Positions 1 to 8,162 of a stretch of 64,000 nucleotides of DNA are shown here, one piece after another; within the stretch, counting starts at the first letter, position 1; the number at the start of each line of letters is the position of its first letter. The notes beneath the pieces are model-generated. The model saw only the letters and a program-made list of their open reading frames with translations, had not been told where the DNA came from and ran no database searches. The position numbers and the translations under genes were made by a program. Source of the stretch: Allobosea sp. (GTDB taxonomy: Bacteria; Pseudomonadota; Alphaproteobacteria; Rhizobiales; Beijerinckiaceae); NCBI RefSeq assembly GCF_030695125.1, contig NZ_JAUYTP010000031.1, forward strand, positions 186,001-250,000, written 5' to 3'.

Positions 1-529
1 GCTCTTCGTCTATCGCAGCTTCGATCTCGGCGACCTGCCGGAGCTCGTCGTGCAGACGGTCGAGACCACCGGCGTCGTGCTGGCGCTGGTGATGACAGCG
101 GCCGCGCTCGGCTGGTGCCTGTCAATCTCGCGCATCCCGCAGGTGGTCGGCCCGATGCTGGTCGATCTCGCCGGCAACCCGCTGGTCTTCCTGCTGATCG
201 TCAACCTGCTCCTGATCTTCGTCGGCTGCTTCATGGAGGCGCTCGCCGCCATGCTGATCCTGATCCCGATCCTGACACCGGCGGCGGCGCAGTTCGGGAT
301 CGACCCGATCCAGTTCGGGCTGATCTTCGTGCTCAACCTGATGATCGGCACGATCACGCCGCCGGTCGGCGTCGTCCTCTTCGTCACGGCAAAGGTCGCC
401 AATATCAGCTTCGAGTCGATGTCGCGGGCAATCGTGCCCTGGCTGATGCCGCTGCTTGCCGTTCTCGTCGCGATCACGCTCTGGCCGCCGCTGACGACAT
501 GGCTGCCGAACCTCGTGATGGGACGCTGA
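1..529 (+). CDS. TRAP transporter large permease (DctM family), C-terminal part
   Basis: The reading frame is open from base 2 and the start lies outside the window, so only about 175 C-terminal residues are present. Several long hydrophobic helices are visible, with the DctM-type segments GCFMEALAAMLILIPI and GTITPPVGVVLFV. The large subunit forms the sodium-driven channel of tripartite ATP-independent periplasmic transporters for organic acids. Partner genes (DctP, DctQ) must lie upstream if they exist. This is a different copy from the complete DctM at 4341–5636. The downstream SDR gene is on the same strand after about 200 bases and could be co-transcribed. Confidence 0.9.
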   Translation, partial: LFVYRSFDLGDLPELVVQTVETTGVVLALVMTAAALGWCLSISRIPQVVGPMLVDLAGNPLVFLLIVNLLLIFVGCFMEALAAMLILIPILTPAAAQFGIDPIQFGLIFVLNLMIGTITPPVGVVLFVTAKVANISFESMSRAIVPWLMPLLAVLVAITLWPPLTTWLPNLVMGR

Positions 530-728
530 GACGACCATCCCGGCTGCAGTCCGTCCCGGTCGCGCCGCCCTTCCGTGGGGCGTTTGACGCCGCCCAGCAG
601 GACAGTGTGGCGAGCCAGGACGCAGGCGGGCCTTCATCGCCTTGTCATGGCCGGTGGTTGTGCTGCAAACCGGCAGGCGAGATCAGGCACGCTCCTTTGC
701 GCGCCTGTGTGAGCCTGACGAGGACAGC

Positions 729-1478
729 ATGACGAAGACGATCCTGATCTCCGGCGCCACCGCCGGCTTCGGCGCCGCCACCGCGCGGCGTTTTGTACAG
801 GCGGGCTGGCGGGTCGTCGGCACCGGTCGACGCGCGGACCGGCTCGCCGCGCTGCAGGCGGAACTGGGCGACGCGTTCTGCCCCGCCGCCTTCGACATTA
901 CCGACGAGGCGGCGATGCAAGCCGCGCTGGCGGCATTGCCCGAGCCGTTCCGCGCGATCGACGTGCTGGTCAACAATGCCGGCCTGGCGCTCGGCGTGAA
1001 GCCCGTGCCCCAGGCTTCGCTCTCCGACTGGCGCACGATGATCGCGACCAACATCACCGGCCTCACCACGCTGACGCATCACCTGCTGCCGGGGCTGATC
1101 GAGCGCCGGGGCGCGATCGTCAACATCGCCTCCGTCGCGGCGAACTGGCCCTATTCCGGCGGCAACGTCTATGGCGGCACCAAAGCCTTCGTGCAGCAAT
1201 TCTCGCTGGGGCTGCGCTCTGACCTGCATGGCAAGGGCGTGCGCGTCACCTCGATCGAACCCGGCCTGTGCGAGAGCGAATTCACGCTGGTGCGCAATGG
1301 CGGCGACCAGGCCGCCTATGACGCGCTCTACAAGGGCGCCAACGCCTTGCAGCCGCACGACATCGCCGAGACGATCCTGTGGGTCGCGACGCTGCCGCCG
1401 CATGTCAACATCAACAGCCTCGAGATCATGCCGGTGAGCCAGTCCTTCGGCGGCTTCCAGGTTCATCGCGAGGGCTGA
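729..1478 (+). CDS. SDR family NAD(P)-dependent oxidoreductase (YdfG-like)
   Basis: 249 aa classical short-chain dehydrogenase. The cofactor motif GATAGFG is at the N terminus, NNAGLALG follows, and the catalytic Tyr and Lys are in YGGTK near residues 148–152, with Ser in NIASVA upstream. The family shape resembles YdfG, an NADP-dependent 3-hydroxy acid or serine dehydrogenase, but the substrate cannot be read from sequence. ATG at 729 was chosen because the Rossmann fold begins immediately and GAGGA lies just upstream; the longer frame to 642 adds 29 residues without family character. It follows a TRAP permease gene, so it may act on the imported compound. Confidence 0.85.
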   Translation: MTKTILISGATAGFGAATARRFVQAGWRVVGTGRRADRLAALQAELGDAFCPAAFDITDEAAMQAALAALPEPFRAIDVLVNNAGLALGVKPVPQASLSDWRTMIATNITGLTTLTHHLLPGLIERRGAIVNIASVAANWPYSGGNVYGGTKAFVQQFSLGLRSDLHGKGVRVTSIEPGLCESEFTLVRNGGDQAAYDALYKGANALQPHDIAETILWVATLPPHVNINSLEIMPVSQSFGGFQVHREG

Positions 1479-1750
1479 GCCCCGGCCTGGGACCTGCCCT
1501 TGCCGGCGCCGGGTTCGTCGGACCGGCCCCTTGCGGCGCCTGTCCGCTCGGCGGCGACGTGGTGGGGAGCCGAGAGCGGCTCCCTGCCCTGTCCGTAGCT
1601 CGCTCGCACCGTCTCGTAACGGCAGGCCGGACACGATTCCGCATGGTGTCTCTTCGCAGGCGAACGCACAGCCTTGCGCTCCCGCGAACGATCCGACGGG
1701 CGGCTTCCAGGTTTCTGCATGATTGAGAAAAACTGACGTGGCCACCGAAG

Positions 1751-1825
1751 TGGCGCGACCTACGGGAGTCGAACCCGTCTCCCCAGCGTGAAAGGCTGGT
1801 GTCCTAACCGATAGACGAAGGTCGC
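1751..1825 (-). tRNA. tRNA-Glu (anticodon TTC)
   Basis: The reverse complement folds as a cloverleaf. The acceptor arms are GCGACCT and AGGTCGC, with discriminator G and encoded CCA at 1751–1753. The anticodon loop CTTTCAC gives TTC, and the T arm contains GGTTCGA. Length is 75 bases including CCA. A promoter-like pair of hexamers lies 35 bases upstream. Confidence 0.95.
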
Positions 1826-1866
1826 GGGCTTCAAAACCGCGAGCGGTTCGTGTCGAAGCGGGGCGA

Positions 1867-1895
1867 GGTATAGTGGCAGGCTTCCCGCTCCGCAA
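1867..1895 (-). promoter_or_regulatory. Putative promoter of tRNA-Glu
   Basis: On the minus strand TTGCGG and TATACC are separated by exactly 17 bases. The start would fall near 1860, about 35 bases before the tRNA 5' end, a normal distance for a tRNA gene. Confidence 0.5.
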
Positions 1896-1986
1896 GCGTC
1901 TGTTTCGCGTTCTGCCCAGCTCATGCTGCGACACAGGGCCCTCCCCGGCCTGCGCGCCGTCGGACCCGTCATGGCGGCAGCCGGCG

Positions 1987-3789
1987 TCAGGTCGGCCTGG
2001 CGATGTCGAGAACGCGCAGTTCCGCCGTTTCGTTGCCACCCCAGCGGTTGAGCGTGAGGGTCGCCGCGAGATGGACGCTCTCGCCGCGCGCCGCGAACAG
2101 GGCGCGGCCGAGCGGCTCCTGCGCGACGCGAAAGGCGATGCCGCCGACGCTGGCGCCGTCGCCGCCGCGCAGCTTGACGCGGACATGGCCGCCGCTGCCG
2201 ATCTCGACCACGTCGGTCAGGCGGTGCGCGGGAAACACGAAGACCGGTTCCGGGCTGCCCTGGCCGAAGGGCCCGGCCTTGTCGATCTCGGCCAGCAGCC
2301 GCGGATTGGCGCCGCCCGCGCTCAGCGCGGCGTCGATCAGCAGCGCCTCCGAATCGCCGGCCGCCGCGACCTCCGTGGCCAGGCGCTCGACCAGGAAGGC
2401 GTGGAAGGCCGCGTCCTGCCCCGGCGCCAGCGTCACGCCGGCCGCCATGGCGTGGCCGCCGCCTTTGACCGCCAGCCCGGCCTCGACGGCGGTGCGGACC
2501 GCCCTGCCCAGGTCGACGCCCGCGACCGAGCGGCCCGAGCCCGTGGCGCCGCCCTCCCCGTTCAGCGCGAGCGCGAAGGCGGGCTTTCGGAAGCGCTCCT
2601 TCAGCCTGGCCGCAACCAGGCCGACGATGCCGGGGTGCCAGTCGGGCGAACCGGCCAGCAGGACGGGCAGGTCGGCGTCGCGCATCAGCGCATGGTCAGC
2701 CTGCGAAATCGCCTCGATCACGGCCTGGCGCTCGATCTCCTGGCGCTCCTGGTTGAGGCGGTTGAGTTCGGCGGCGATGCCGCGGGCCTCGATCTCGTCT
2801 CCGGTGAGCAGGAGCCGCGCGCCGAGGCCTGCATCGCCGATGCGGCCGCCGGCATTGATGCGCGGACCGAGGAGGAAGCCGAGATGCCAGGGCTGCACGG
2901 GTCCGTCGAGCCCGGCGACGTCCATCAGCGCCGCCAGCCCCGGTCGCGCCCTTCCGCGCAGGATGGCAAGCCCCTGGCGAACGAAGGCGCGATTGAGGCC
3001 CTGCAGCGGCACGACATCCGCCACCGTCGCTAGCGCCACGAGATCGAGCGCCGCCAGCAGATCCGGCTCGGCCCCGCGCGCCGCCCAGACGCCCTGGCGG
3101 CGCAGTTCCGCCCGGGTTGCCACCAGCGCCAGGAAGACGACGCCCGCCGCGCAGAGATGGCCGAGGCCCGATAGGTCGTCCTGGCGGTTGGGGTTCACCA
3201 GCGCCTCGACCTCCGGCAGCCGCTCGGGCGCCTGATGATGGTCGAGCACGACGACGTCGAGCCCCAGCCGCCGCGCCTCGGCCAGGGGCTCATGGCTGGT
3301 CGTGCCGCAATCGACCGTGACCAGCAGCGTCGCGCCCTCAGTGGCAAGTTGCCGGATGGCCTCGCTGTTGGGCCCGTAGCCCTCGATCAGCCGGTCGGGG
3401 ATATGGATGCGCGGACGGGCGCCCGACGCCGTCAGGAAGCCGGCCAGGAGCGCCGCCGAACAGGCGCCGTCGACATCGTAATCGCCGAAGATCGCGACCT
3501 GCTCGCCCTGCGTGACGGCGCGCGCAAGCCGCTCGGCAGCGGCCTTCATGCCGACGAGCGTGCCGGGATCGGGCAGGAGATCGCGCAGCTTCGGCTCGAG
3601 ATACAGCGCGGCCTGGCTGGCCTCGACGCCGCGCCCCGCCAGGAGCCGGGCGAGGATGTCGGGGATGCCCTCGATCTGCGACAGGGCCTCGGCACGGCCA
3701 AGGCCTGCCGCATCGAGCCGGTCGCGCCAGGGCCTTCCCAGCGCGGAACGGGTAACGCCGAGAAAGGCGCGCGGGGGATCGAGACTCAT
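1987..3789 (-). CDS. recJ: Single-stranded-DNA-specific exonuclease RecJ
   Basis: 600 aa, full length for RecJ. The DHH phosphoesterase motifs are all present: DYDVDG at about residues 103–108, DCGTTS at about 160–165, and DHH at 183–185. The DHHA1-type GGHAMAAG segment and an OB-fold C-terminal region follow. RecJ degrades single-stranded DNA 5' to 3' in recombination and mismatch repair. In rhizobial genomes recJ usually follows glpX directly; here a TRAP/AroQ/GntR block of about 4.5 kb sits between them. ATG at 3789 gives the expected N terminus. Confidence 0.95.
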   Translation of the reverse strand: MSLDPPRAFLGVTRSALGRPWRDRLDAAGLGRAEALSQIEGIPDILARLLAGRGVEASQAALYLEPKLRDLLPDPGTLVGMKAAAERLARAVTQGEQVAIFGDYDVDGACSAALLAGFLTASGARPRIHIPDRLIEGYGPNSEAIRQLATEGATLLVTVDCGTTSHEPLAEARRLGLDVVVLDHHQAPERLPEVEALVNPNRQDDLSGLGHLCAAGVVFLALVATRAELRRQGVWAARGAEPDLLAALDLVALATVADVVPLQGLNRAFVRQGLAILRGRARPGLAALMDVAGLDGPVQPWHLGFLLGPRINAGGRIGDAGLGARLLLTGDEIEARGIAAELNRLNQERQEIERQAVIEAISQADHALMRDADLPVLLAGSPDWHPGIVGLVAARLKERFRKPAFALALNGEGGATGSGRSVAGVDLGRAVRTAVEAGLAVKGGGHAMAAGVTLAPGQDAAFHAFLVERLATEVAAAGDSEALLIDAALSAGGANPRLLAEIDKAGPFGQGSPEPVFVFPAHRLTDVVEIGSGGHVRVKLRGGDGASVGGIAFRVAQEPLGRALFAARGESVHLAATLTLNRWGGNETAELRVLDIARPT

Positions 3790-3871
3790 GGTGGCAGGGC
3801 GTCGCGCAGGCGCAGGCTTTCGTCAACCTCGCCGGGGTGCAGCGGGACGAATGGTGCGGGGATACCCCGGG

Positions 3872-4315
3872 TCAGGCCGGCTTCGGCTCAACGAGATCGA
3901 GCGCGGCGCGAACCGCCACGCCATAGCCACCGGCGCCGAGCCCGGCGATGATCGCGGTCGCCACCAGCGAGACATAGGAGCGGTGGTAGATCGGCTCGCG
4001 GCGGTGGATGTTGGTGATGTGGAGCTCGATGATGGGGCCGGGAAACATTTTCAAGGCATCGAGAATCGCCATCGAGGTGAAGGTGAAGGCGGCCGGGTTG
4101 ATGACGATGGCGCAGCCCTCGTCGATCGCCTCGTGGATCCAGTCGATGAGGTCGTATTCGCGGTTCGACTGCCGAAACACGACCGTGAGGTCGCCCGCGG
4201 CGGCCCGGCACATCGCCTCGACCTGGGAAAGCGTGGTCGAGCCGTAGAGATGGGGCTCGCGCGTGCCGAGGCGGTTGAGATTGGGGCCATTGAGGACGTA
4301 AATCGGCTTTGTCAC
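3872..4315 (-). CDS. Type II 3-dehydroquinate dehydratase-like protein with altered active site
   Basis: 147 aa from the GTG at 4315, which has GGAAG eight bases upstream; an ATG at 4330 lacks a ribosome binding site. The fold signature is clear: NGPNLNRLGTREP, catalytic Tyr24 in the lid, Asn73, then Glu97 and His99. Two positions normally conserved in AroQ differ: the His of the usual THTS motif is Phe79 (AFTFTS), and the Arg of the usual FRHHS motif is Tyr110 (IYHRS). The usual EG after QSN is EY. It lies 25 bases after a TRAP operon, so it may be a catabolic or altered-specificity relative rather than the shikimate-pathway enzyme. The family assignment is secure; activity on dehydroquinate is doubtful. 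Confidence 0.8.
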   Translation of the reverse strand: MTKPIYVLNGPNLNRLGTREPHLYGSTTLSQVEAMCRAAAGDLTVVFRQSNREYDLIDWIHEAIDEGCAIVINPAAFTFTSMAILDALKMFPGPIIELHITNIHRREPIYHRSYVSLVATAIIAGLGAGGYGVAVRAALDLVEPKPA

Positions 4316-4340
4316 GCGTGCATCTTCCATGTCGTGGACA

Positions 4341-5636
4341 TCAGCCCGGATATCCCATGAGGCGGGGAAGCCAGAGGACGAGGCCGGGCGAAAGGGTGAT
4401 CAGGGCCATCGCGGCCATCATCGCGACGAGGAAGGGCAGACATTCGCGCACGATGTCGCGCAGCGGCACGCCGGTGATGGTGTTCATGATGAAGAGCAGG
4501 AGCCCGTAGGGCGGGGTGATCAGCCCGAGCATGATGTTGACCACGACAACGACGCCGAAATGCACCATGTCGATCCCGAGGGCCTTGGCAGTCGGGATCA
4601 GGACCGGGACGACGATCAGCAGGATCGCGGTGCCTTCGAGCAGGCAGCCGAGCACCAGCAGGACGACGTTGACCAGAAGCAGGAAGCCCAGCGGCGACAG
4701 GTTCCAGCCGGCGAGCAGGAGTTTCAGGCTGTCGGGAATGTTCTCGATCGTGACGACATAGTTGAACACCAGCGCGCCGGCGATCAGCATGCCGATCGAG
4801 GCCGTGGTGCGGGCGCTGTAGGCGAGCGAGGTGTAAAAGCCTCCCAGCGAGACGCTGCGATAGAGCACGACCGAGATCGCGAGCGCATAGGCCGCGGCGA
4901 CGGCGGCCGCCTCCGTCGGCGTGGTCGCGCCGCCATAGATCCCGCCGAGCAGGACGACCGGCATCAGCAGCGCCGGCAGGGCCCGCCAGGTGATGCCCGG
5001 CAGCGCGCGCAGCGGGATCGGCGGCTCGACCGGGAAGTTTCGAGCCTTCGCCGTGTAGCCGACGATCGCCATCTGGACCCCGGCCATCAGGAGACCCGGG
5101 ACGACGCCGGCCAGAAAGAGAAATCCGATCGAAGCATCGGAGACCAGCGCGTAGAGCACCATCGGAATCGAGGGCGGGATGATCGGCCCTATCACCGAGG
5201 ACACCGCCGTCAGCGCCGCGGCGAAGCTCGCCGGGTACTTGCCGTCCTTGGTCATCATCGCCTGCATCATGCGGCCCGTCCCGGCCGCGTCCGCGATGGC
5301 CGAGCCCGACATGCCCGCGAAGATCACGCTCTGGACGATGTTGACCTGGGCGAGCCCGCCGCGAAAGCGCCCGACCAGCGCATCGCAGAAGCGCAGCAGG
5401 CGCTCCGTCATTGAGCCGATGTTCATCAACTCGGCCGCGAGGATGAACAGCGGCACGGCGAGGATGACGTAGTTGGTGTACATGCCGTTGAGCAATTGCT
5501 CCGCGGCGATGCTGAGGTCCTGGCCGGCGAGCAGCAGATAGAAGATCGAGCCCGCGATCATGGCATGGCCGATCGGCAGGCCGAGCAGCGAAAGCGTGAC
5601 GATCGCGAGGATGCAGAGCGAAAACGGGCTGGTCAT
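4341..5636 (-). CDS. dctM: TRAP transporter large permease subunit DctM
   Basis: 431 aa with about 12 hydrophobic segments and typical DctM motifs such as GMSGSAIADAAGTG and GPIIPPSIPMV. It forms the ion-coupled channel of a TRAP uptake system in the inner membrane. ATG at 5636 overlaps the stop of dctQ in an ATGA junction, so translation is coupled; the open frame continues upstream to 5987 but only overlaps dctQ out of frame. The next gene downstream is the AroQ-like protein. The cargo is not readable from sequence; context suggests a quinate- or shikimate-like or other small carboxylate. Confidence 0.92.
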   Translation of the reverse strand: MTSPFSLCILAIVTLSLLGLPIGHAMIAGSIFYLLLAGQDLSIAAEQLLNGMYTNYVILAVPLFILAAELMNIGSMTERLLRFCDALVGRFRGGLAQVNIVQSVIFAGMSGSAIADAAGTGRMMQAMMTKDGKYPASFAAALTAVSSVIGPIIPPSIPMVLYALVSDASIGFLFLAGVVPGLLMAGVQMAIVGYTAKARNFPVEPPIPLRALPGITWRALPALLMPVVLLGGIYGGATTPTEAAAVAAAYALAISVVLYRSVSLGGFYTSLAYSARTTASIGMLIAGALVFNYVVTIENIPDSLKLLLAGWNLSPLGFLLLVNVVLLVLGCLLEGTAILLIVVPVLIPTAKALGIDMVHFGVVVVVNIMLGLITPPYGLLLFIMNTITGVPLRDIVRECLPFLVAMMAAMALITLSPGLVLWLPRLMGYPG

Positions 5637-6151
5637 ACGCCCGATCCCGCCTTGGTCGGATCGAAGGCCTCGGGGGCCGGGCCCCGCAGCGCCCGCCAGC
5701 CGAGCCAGAGATAGCGGATGATCGCCGCCACCGCGAAGGCGAGATAGATCGCGTAGACCCAGTTGAAGGGCAGCTTCAGATAGGCCGTACGCTCGACCTT
5801 CATGAAGGTCACGTAGTCGGCCATCGCCGGCAGGGAGACCGTGTAGAGTACGACCAGCGCGACCGCGGTAACCACCGCCATGACGCGCCGGGCGCGGGGA
5901 CCGACCGAGCCGTAGAGGATGTCGAAGCGGATCTCGTCGCTTTCGCGGGTGACGAAGGCGGCCCCGAACAGCACGATCCAGAGCCACAGGATCACGCTGA
6001 TCTCATGCGTCCAGCCGATCGGCAGGTTGAGCAGATAGCGGAAGACGATCTGGAGGATGAACACGGCGAACATCGCCCCGAGCATCAGCACCAGGACATT
6101 CTCCGCACGGCGGGCCAACCACCCGCCGAGCGACCGCAGACGATCCGTCAA
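5633..6151 (-). CDS. dctQ: TRAP transporter small permease subunit DctQ
   Basis: 172 aa from a TTG start at 6151, chosen because GGGGAGGG lies about eight bases upstream and no ATG is available before the conserved helices. Four transmembrane segments are visible, with the DctQ hallmark FRYLLNLPIGWTHEIS and LWLWIVLFGAAF. It is the small membrane subunit that pairs with DctM. It starts 41 bases after the dctP stop and its end overlaps the dctM start by four bases, so dctPQM form one operon. Confidence 0.88.
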   Translation of the reverse strand: MTDRLRSLGGWLARRAENVLVLMLGAMFAVFILQIVFRYLLNLPIGWTHEISVILWLWIVLFGAAFVTRESDEIRFDILYGSVGPRARRVMAVVTAVALVVLYTVSLPAMADYVTFMKVERTAYLKLPFNWVYAIYLAFAVAAIIRYLWLGWRALRGPAPEAFDPTKAGSGV

Positions 6152-6192
6152 AACCGCAGCCCTCCCCGCCCACCGGCCCGCTTCCGGCCGGC

Positions 6193-7182
6193 TCAGAGCG
6201 CGTTGATCTTGTCGATCATGCCCGGCTTCCAGCTCTTGGCGAGATCGGAGGCGAGATACTTCTTCTGGGCGAAGTCGCGGAAGGCGGCGACATCGGGCAC
6301 ATAGACCTCGAGACCCTGCTTCTTGAAGAAGTCGACGAGCTCCTTCTCCTTGTCGAGATGCGTCTTGGCGCTCCAGTCCATGGCGGCGTCCGCGGCGGCC
6401 TGGAAGGCGGCCTGCTTCTGCGGCGACATCGCCTTCCAGACCCGGTCGGTGACGCACAGCAGGTCGAAGCCGACGAGATGCGAGGTCAGCACGATCTGCG
6501 AGGAGACCTCGTAGAATTTCATGTTCTGGACGTTCGGCAGCGGATTGTCCTGCCCGTCGATCGCGCCGCTCTGCAGCCCGGTATAGACCTCGGCATAGGC
6601 CATCGGCGTCGGGTTGGCGCCGAGCGACTGGCCGAGGAACTGCCAGGCATCGCCGCCCGGCATGCGCAGCTTGACGCCGGCCATATCGGCGGGGGTCGTG
6701 ATTTTCTTCTTCGGCTTCAGGCCGACCTGGCGGGCGCCAAAATAGGTCGGCCCGAGGATCTTGATGTTGAGCTTGTCCTCGGCCGCCTTCTTGAGATCGG
6801 CGCCGACCTCGCTGGCGAAGACCTTCTTGAGATGGTCGGCGTCGCGGAACAGATAGGCCGAGGTCACGATCGACCATTCCGGGATCTGGTTCGAGATGTC
6901 CTGCGGCGCGATATTGCCCATCTCGAGATTGTTGCGCTGCATGGCGACCAGCTCGGTGCCCTGCTTGAAGAGGTTGCCGCCGTAATAGGGCTGGAGCGTG
7001 AAGTCCTCTTTGATCGCCTCGCCGAAGCGCTTCATCATCTCGGCGCGGATGTCCTGCTCGGAGAACACTGCCGAGAAGCGCAGATTGGGCTTGGCCTGGG
7101 CGAAAGCCCCACCGCTGAAGCCGGCTGCGGCGACGACCGCGCCGCCCGCGATCAGTGCACGCCTGTCGATCGATTGAACCAT
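6193..7182 (-). CDS. dctP: TRAP transporter substrate-binding protein DctP
   Basis: 329 aa periplasmic solute-binding protein of the DctP family. The N terminus has a twin-arginine-like signal (DRRALIAGG, hydrophobic stretch, cleavage after FAQA), so Tat export is possible. The conserved central region GVKLRMPGGDAWQ carries the arginine that usually binds the ligand carboxylate, and PMAYAEVYTGLQSGAIDGQDNP is the family core. A strong ribosome binding site (GGGGGAGG) precedes ATG 7182. It is the first gene of the operon dctP-dctQ-dctM-aroQ-like and is divergent from a GntR regulator. Confidence 0.93.
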   Translation of the reverse strand: MVQSIDRRALIAGGAVVAAAGFSGGAFAQAKPNLRFSAVFSEQDIRAEMMKRFGEAIKEDFTLQPYYGGNLFKQGTELVAMQRNNLEMGNIAPQDISNQIPEWSIVTSAYLFRDADHLKKVFASEVGADLKKAAEDKLNIKILGPTYFGARQVGLKPKKKITTPADMAGVKLRMPGGDAWQFLGQSLGANPTPMAYAEVYTGLQSGAIDGQDNPLPNVQNMKFYEVSSQIVLTSHLVGFDLLCVTDRVWKAMSPQKQAAFQAAADAAMDWSAKTHLDKEKELVDFFKKQGLEVYVPDVAAFRDFAQKKYLASDLAKSWKPGMIDKINAL

Positions 7183-7260
7183 GACGAAACCTCCCCCGTG
7201 AGCGGACTGTGACGCCGCTCTATGGGCGGCACTATTGCTGCAGGGACGAAGGCGCGCAAC

Positions 7261-7306
7261 ATCGATTTTTCATTTCCTATGAGATTTTTGATTTCGTCAT
7301 ATCGAT
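7261..7306. promoter_or_regulatory. Candidate GntR operator between dctP and gntR
   Basis: An A+T-rich block in the divergent spacer holds two near-identical 13-base direct repeats, GATTTTTCATTTC at 7264 and GATTTTTGATTTC at 7283, 19 bases apart. They are flanked by ATCGAT at 7261 and 7301. The repeats contrast with the GC-rich surroundings and lie where a GntR/FCD regulator would control both directions. Binding is inferred only from position. Confidence 0.4.
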
Positions 7307-7333
7307 TGCCCTGCATTCTGCTTCGGCTATGAT
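7306..7333 (+). promoter_or_regulatory. Putative promoter of the GntR regulator
   Basis: TTGCCC and TATGAT are separated by 16 bases. The predicted start near 7340 lies upstream of the ATG at 7380, which supports that start rather than the longer frame to 7209. Confidence 0.4.
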
Positions 7334-7379
7334 GCCGCTGGCTGCGCCGCTCCGCGGCGCGCACAGCAGGGATCCTCTC

Positions 7380-8051
7380 ATGCTCAGCCTCACGCCGCCG
7401 CCGCCTTCCGTCGGCGAAACGGCCTATCGACGCATCCGGGCCGACATCATCTTCGGCCGTCTTGCGCCGGGCCAGAAGCTGAAGCTGGAGGCGCTGCGCG
7501 AAAGCTATGAGGCGAGCGTCAGCACGCTGCGCGAACTGCTCAGCCGCCTGGCGTCAGAGGGGCTGATCGAGGCGGAGGGTCAAAAGGGCTTCGTCGTCAC
7601 GCCCGTCTCGGCCACCAATCTGTGTGAGATCGCGGCGATGCGGCTGCTGCTCGAAGGCCATGCCCTGGCCCAGTCCTTCGCTGCCGGCGACATGGAATGG
7701 GAAGGTCGCGTGGTGGCGGCCCATCACAAGCTCGCCCTGATGGAGCGGCGCATGCTGGCGCGAGACCGCGACGAACCCGAACTGTGGAAGCGCTACGACT
7801 GGGAGTTCCACCACGCGCTGATCTCGGCCTGCGGATCGCAGGTGCTGTTGGAGACCCATGGCGCGATCTACGACAAATATCTGCGCTATCAGATGGTGGC
7901 GGTGGTCTTCCGGGGCGAGATCGCCGCCCGCGAGCACGAGGCGCTGCTCGACTGCGCGCTGCGGCGCGACATCGAGGGCGCCGTCGCCGTGCTCACACGC
8001 CATGTCGACGGCTGTGTCGAACACACCCTGGCCGCAGGGCTGCTGCCGTAG
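7380..8051 (+). CDS. GntR family transcriptional regulator, FCD (FadR/VanR) type
   Basis: 223 aa. An N-terminal winged helix (AYRRIRADIIFGRLAPGQKL, then VSTLRELLSRLASEGLIE) is followed by an FCD ligand-binding domain with the metal-ligand pattern DWEFHHALISACGS. The ATG at 7380 has AGGG upstream and begins just before the helix-turn-helix; an open frame reaches back to 7209. Divergent orientation to the TRAP operon suggests it controls uptake of the ligand it senses. FCD regulators commonly bind small carboxylates, in line with a TRAP cargo. Confidence 0.88.
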   Translation: MLSLTPPPPSVGETAYRRIRADIIFGRLAPGQKLKLEALRESYEASVSTLRELLSRLASEGLIEAEGQKGFVVTPVSATNLCEIAAMRLLLEGHALAQSFAAGDMEWEGRVVAAHHKLALMERRMLARDRDEPELWKRYDWEFHHALISACGSQVLLETHGAIYDKYLRYQMVAVVFRGEIAAREHEALLDCALRRDIEGAVAVLTRHVDGCVEHTLAAGLLP

Positions 8052-8081
8052 CGGCGGAACAGCCTTTCCCACGCCGACACG

Positions 8082-8110
8082 AAAAAAGGCGACCGGGAAA
8101 CCCGGCCGCC
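8082..8110 (-). terminator. Intrinsic terminator of the glpX transcript
   Basis: On the minus strand a GGCGGCCGGG/CCCGGTCGCC stem (one mismatch) with a TTT loop is followed by six T. It lies between the converging ends of glpX and the GntR gene. Confidence 0.75.
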
Positions 8111-8162
8111 CTGATATCGATCGAAGCGAAATGGGCAGGCGCAGGGTTTGCGCCGGCCCCGC

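Noticed and set aside
1449-1713. A 15-base direct repeat GGCGGCTTCCAGGTT at the SDR 3' end and again at 1699, near tRNA-Glu
   Set aside because: Considered as attachment sites or a duplicated gene end, but there is no integrase, the repeat is short and the intervening 235 bases show nothing mobile.
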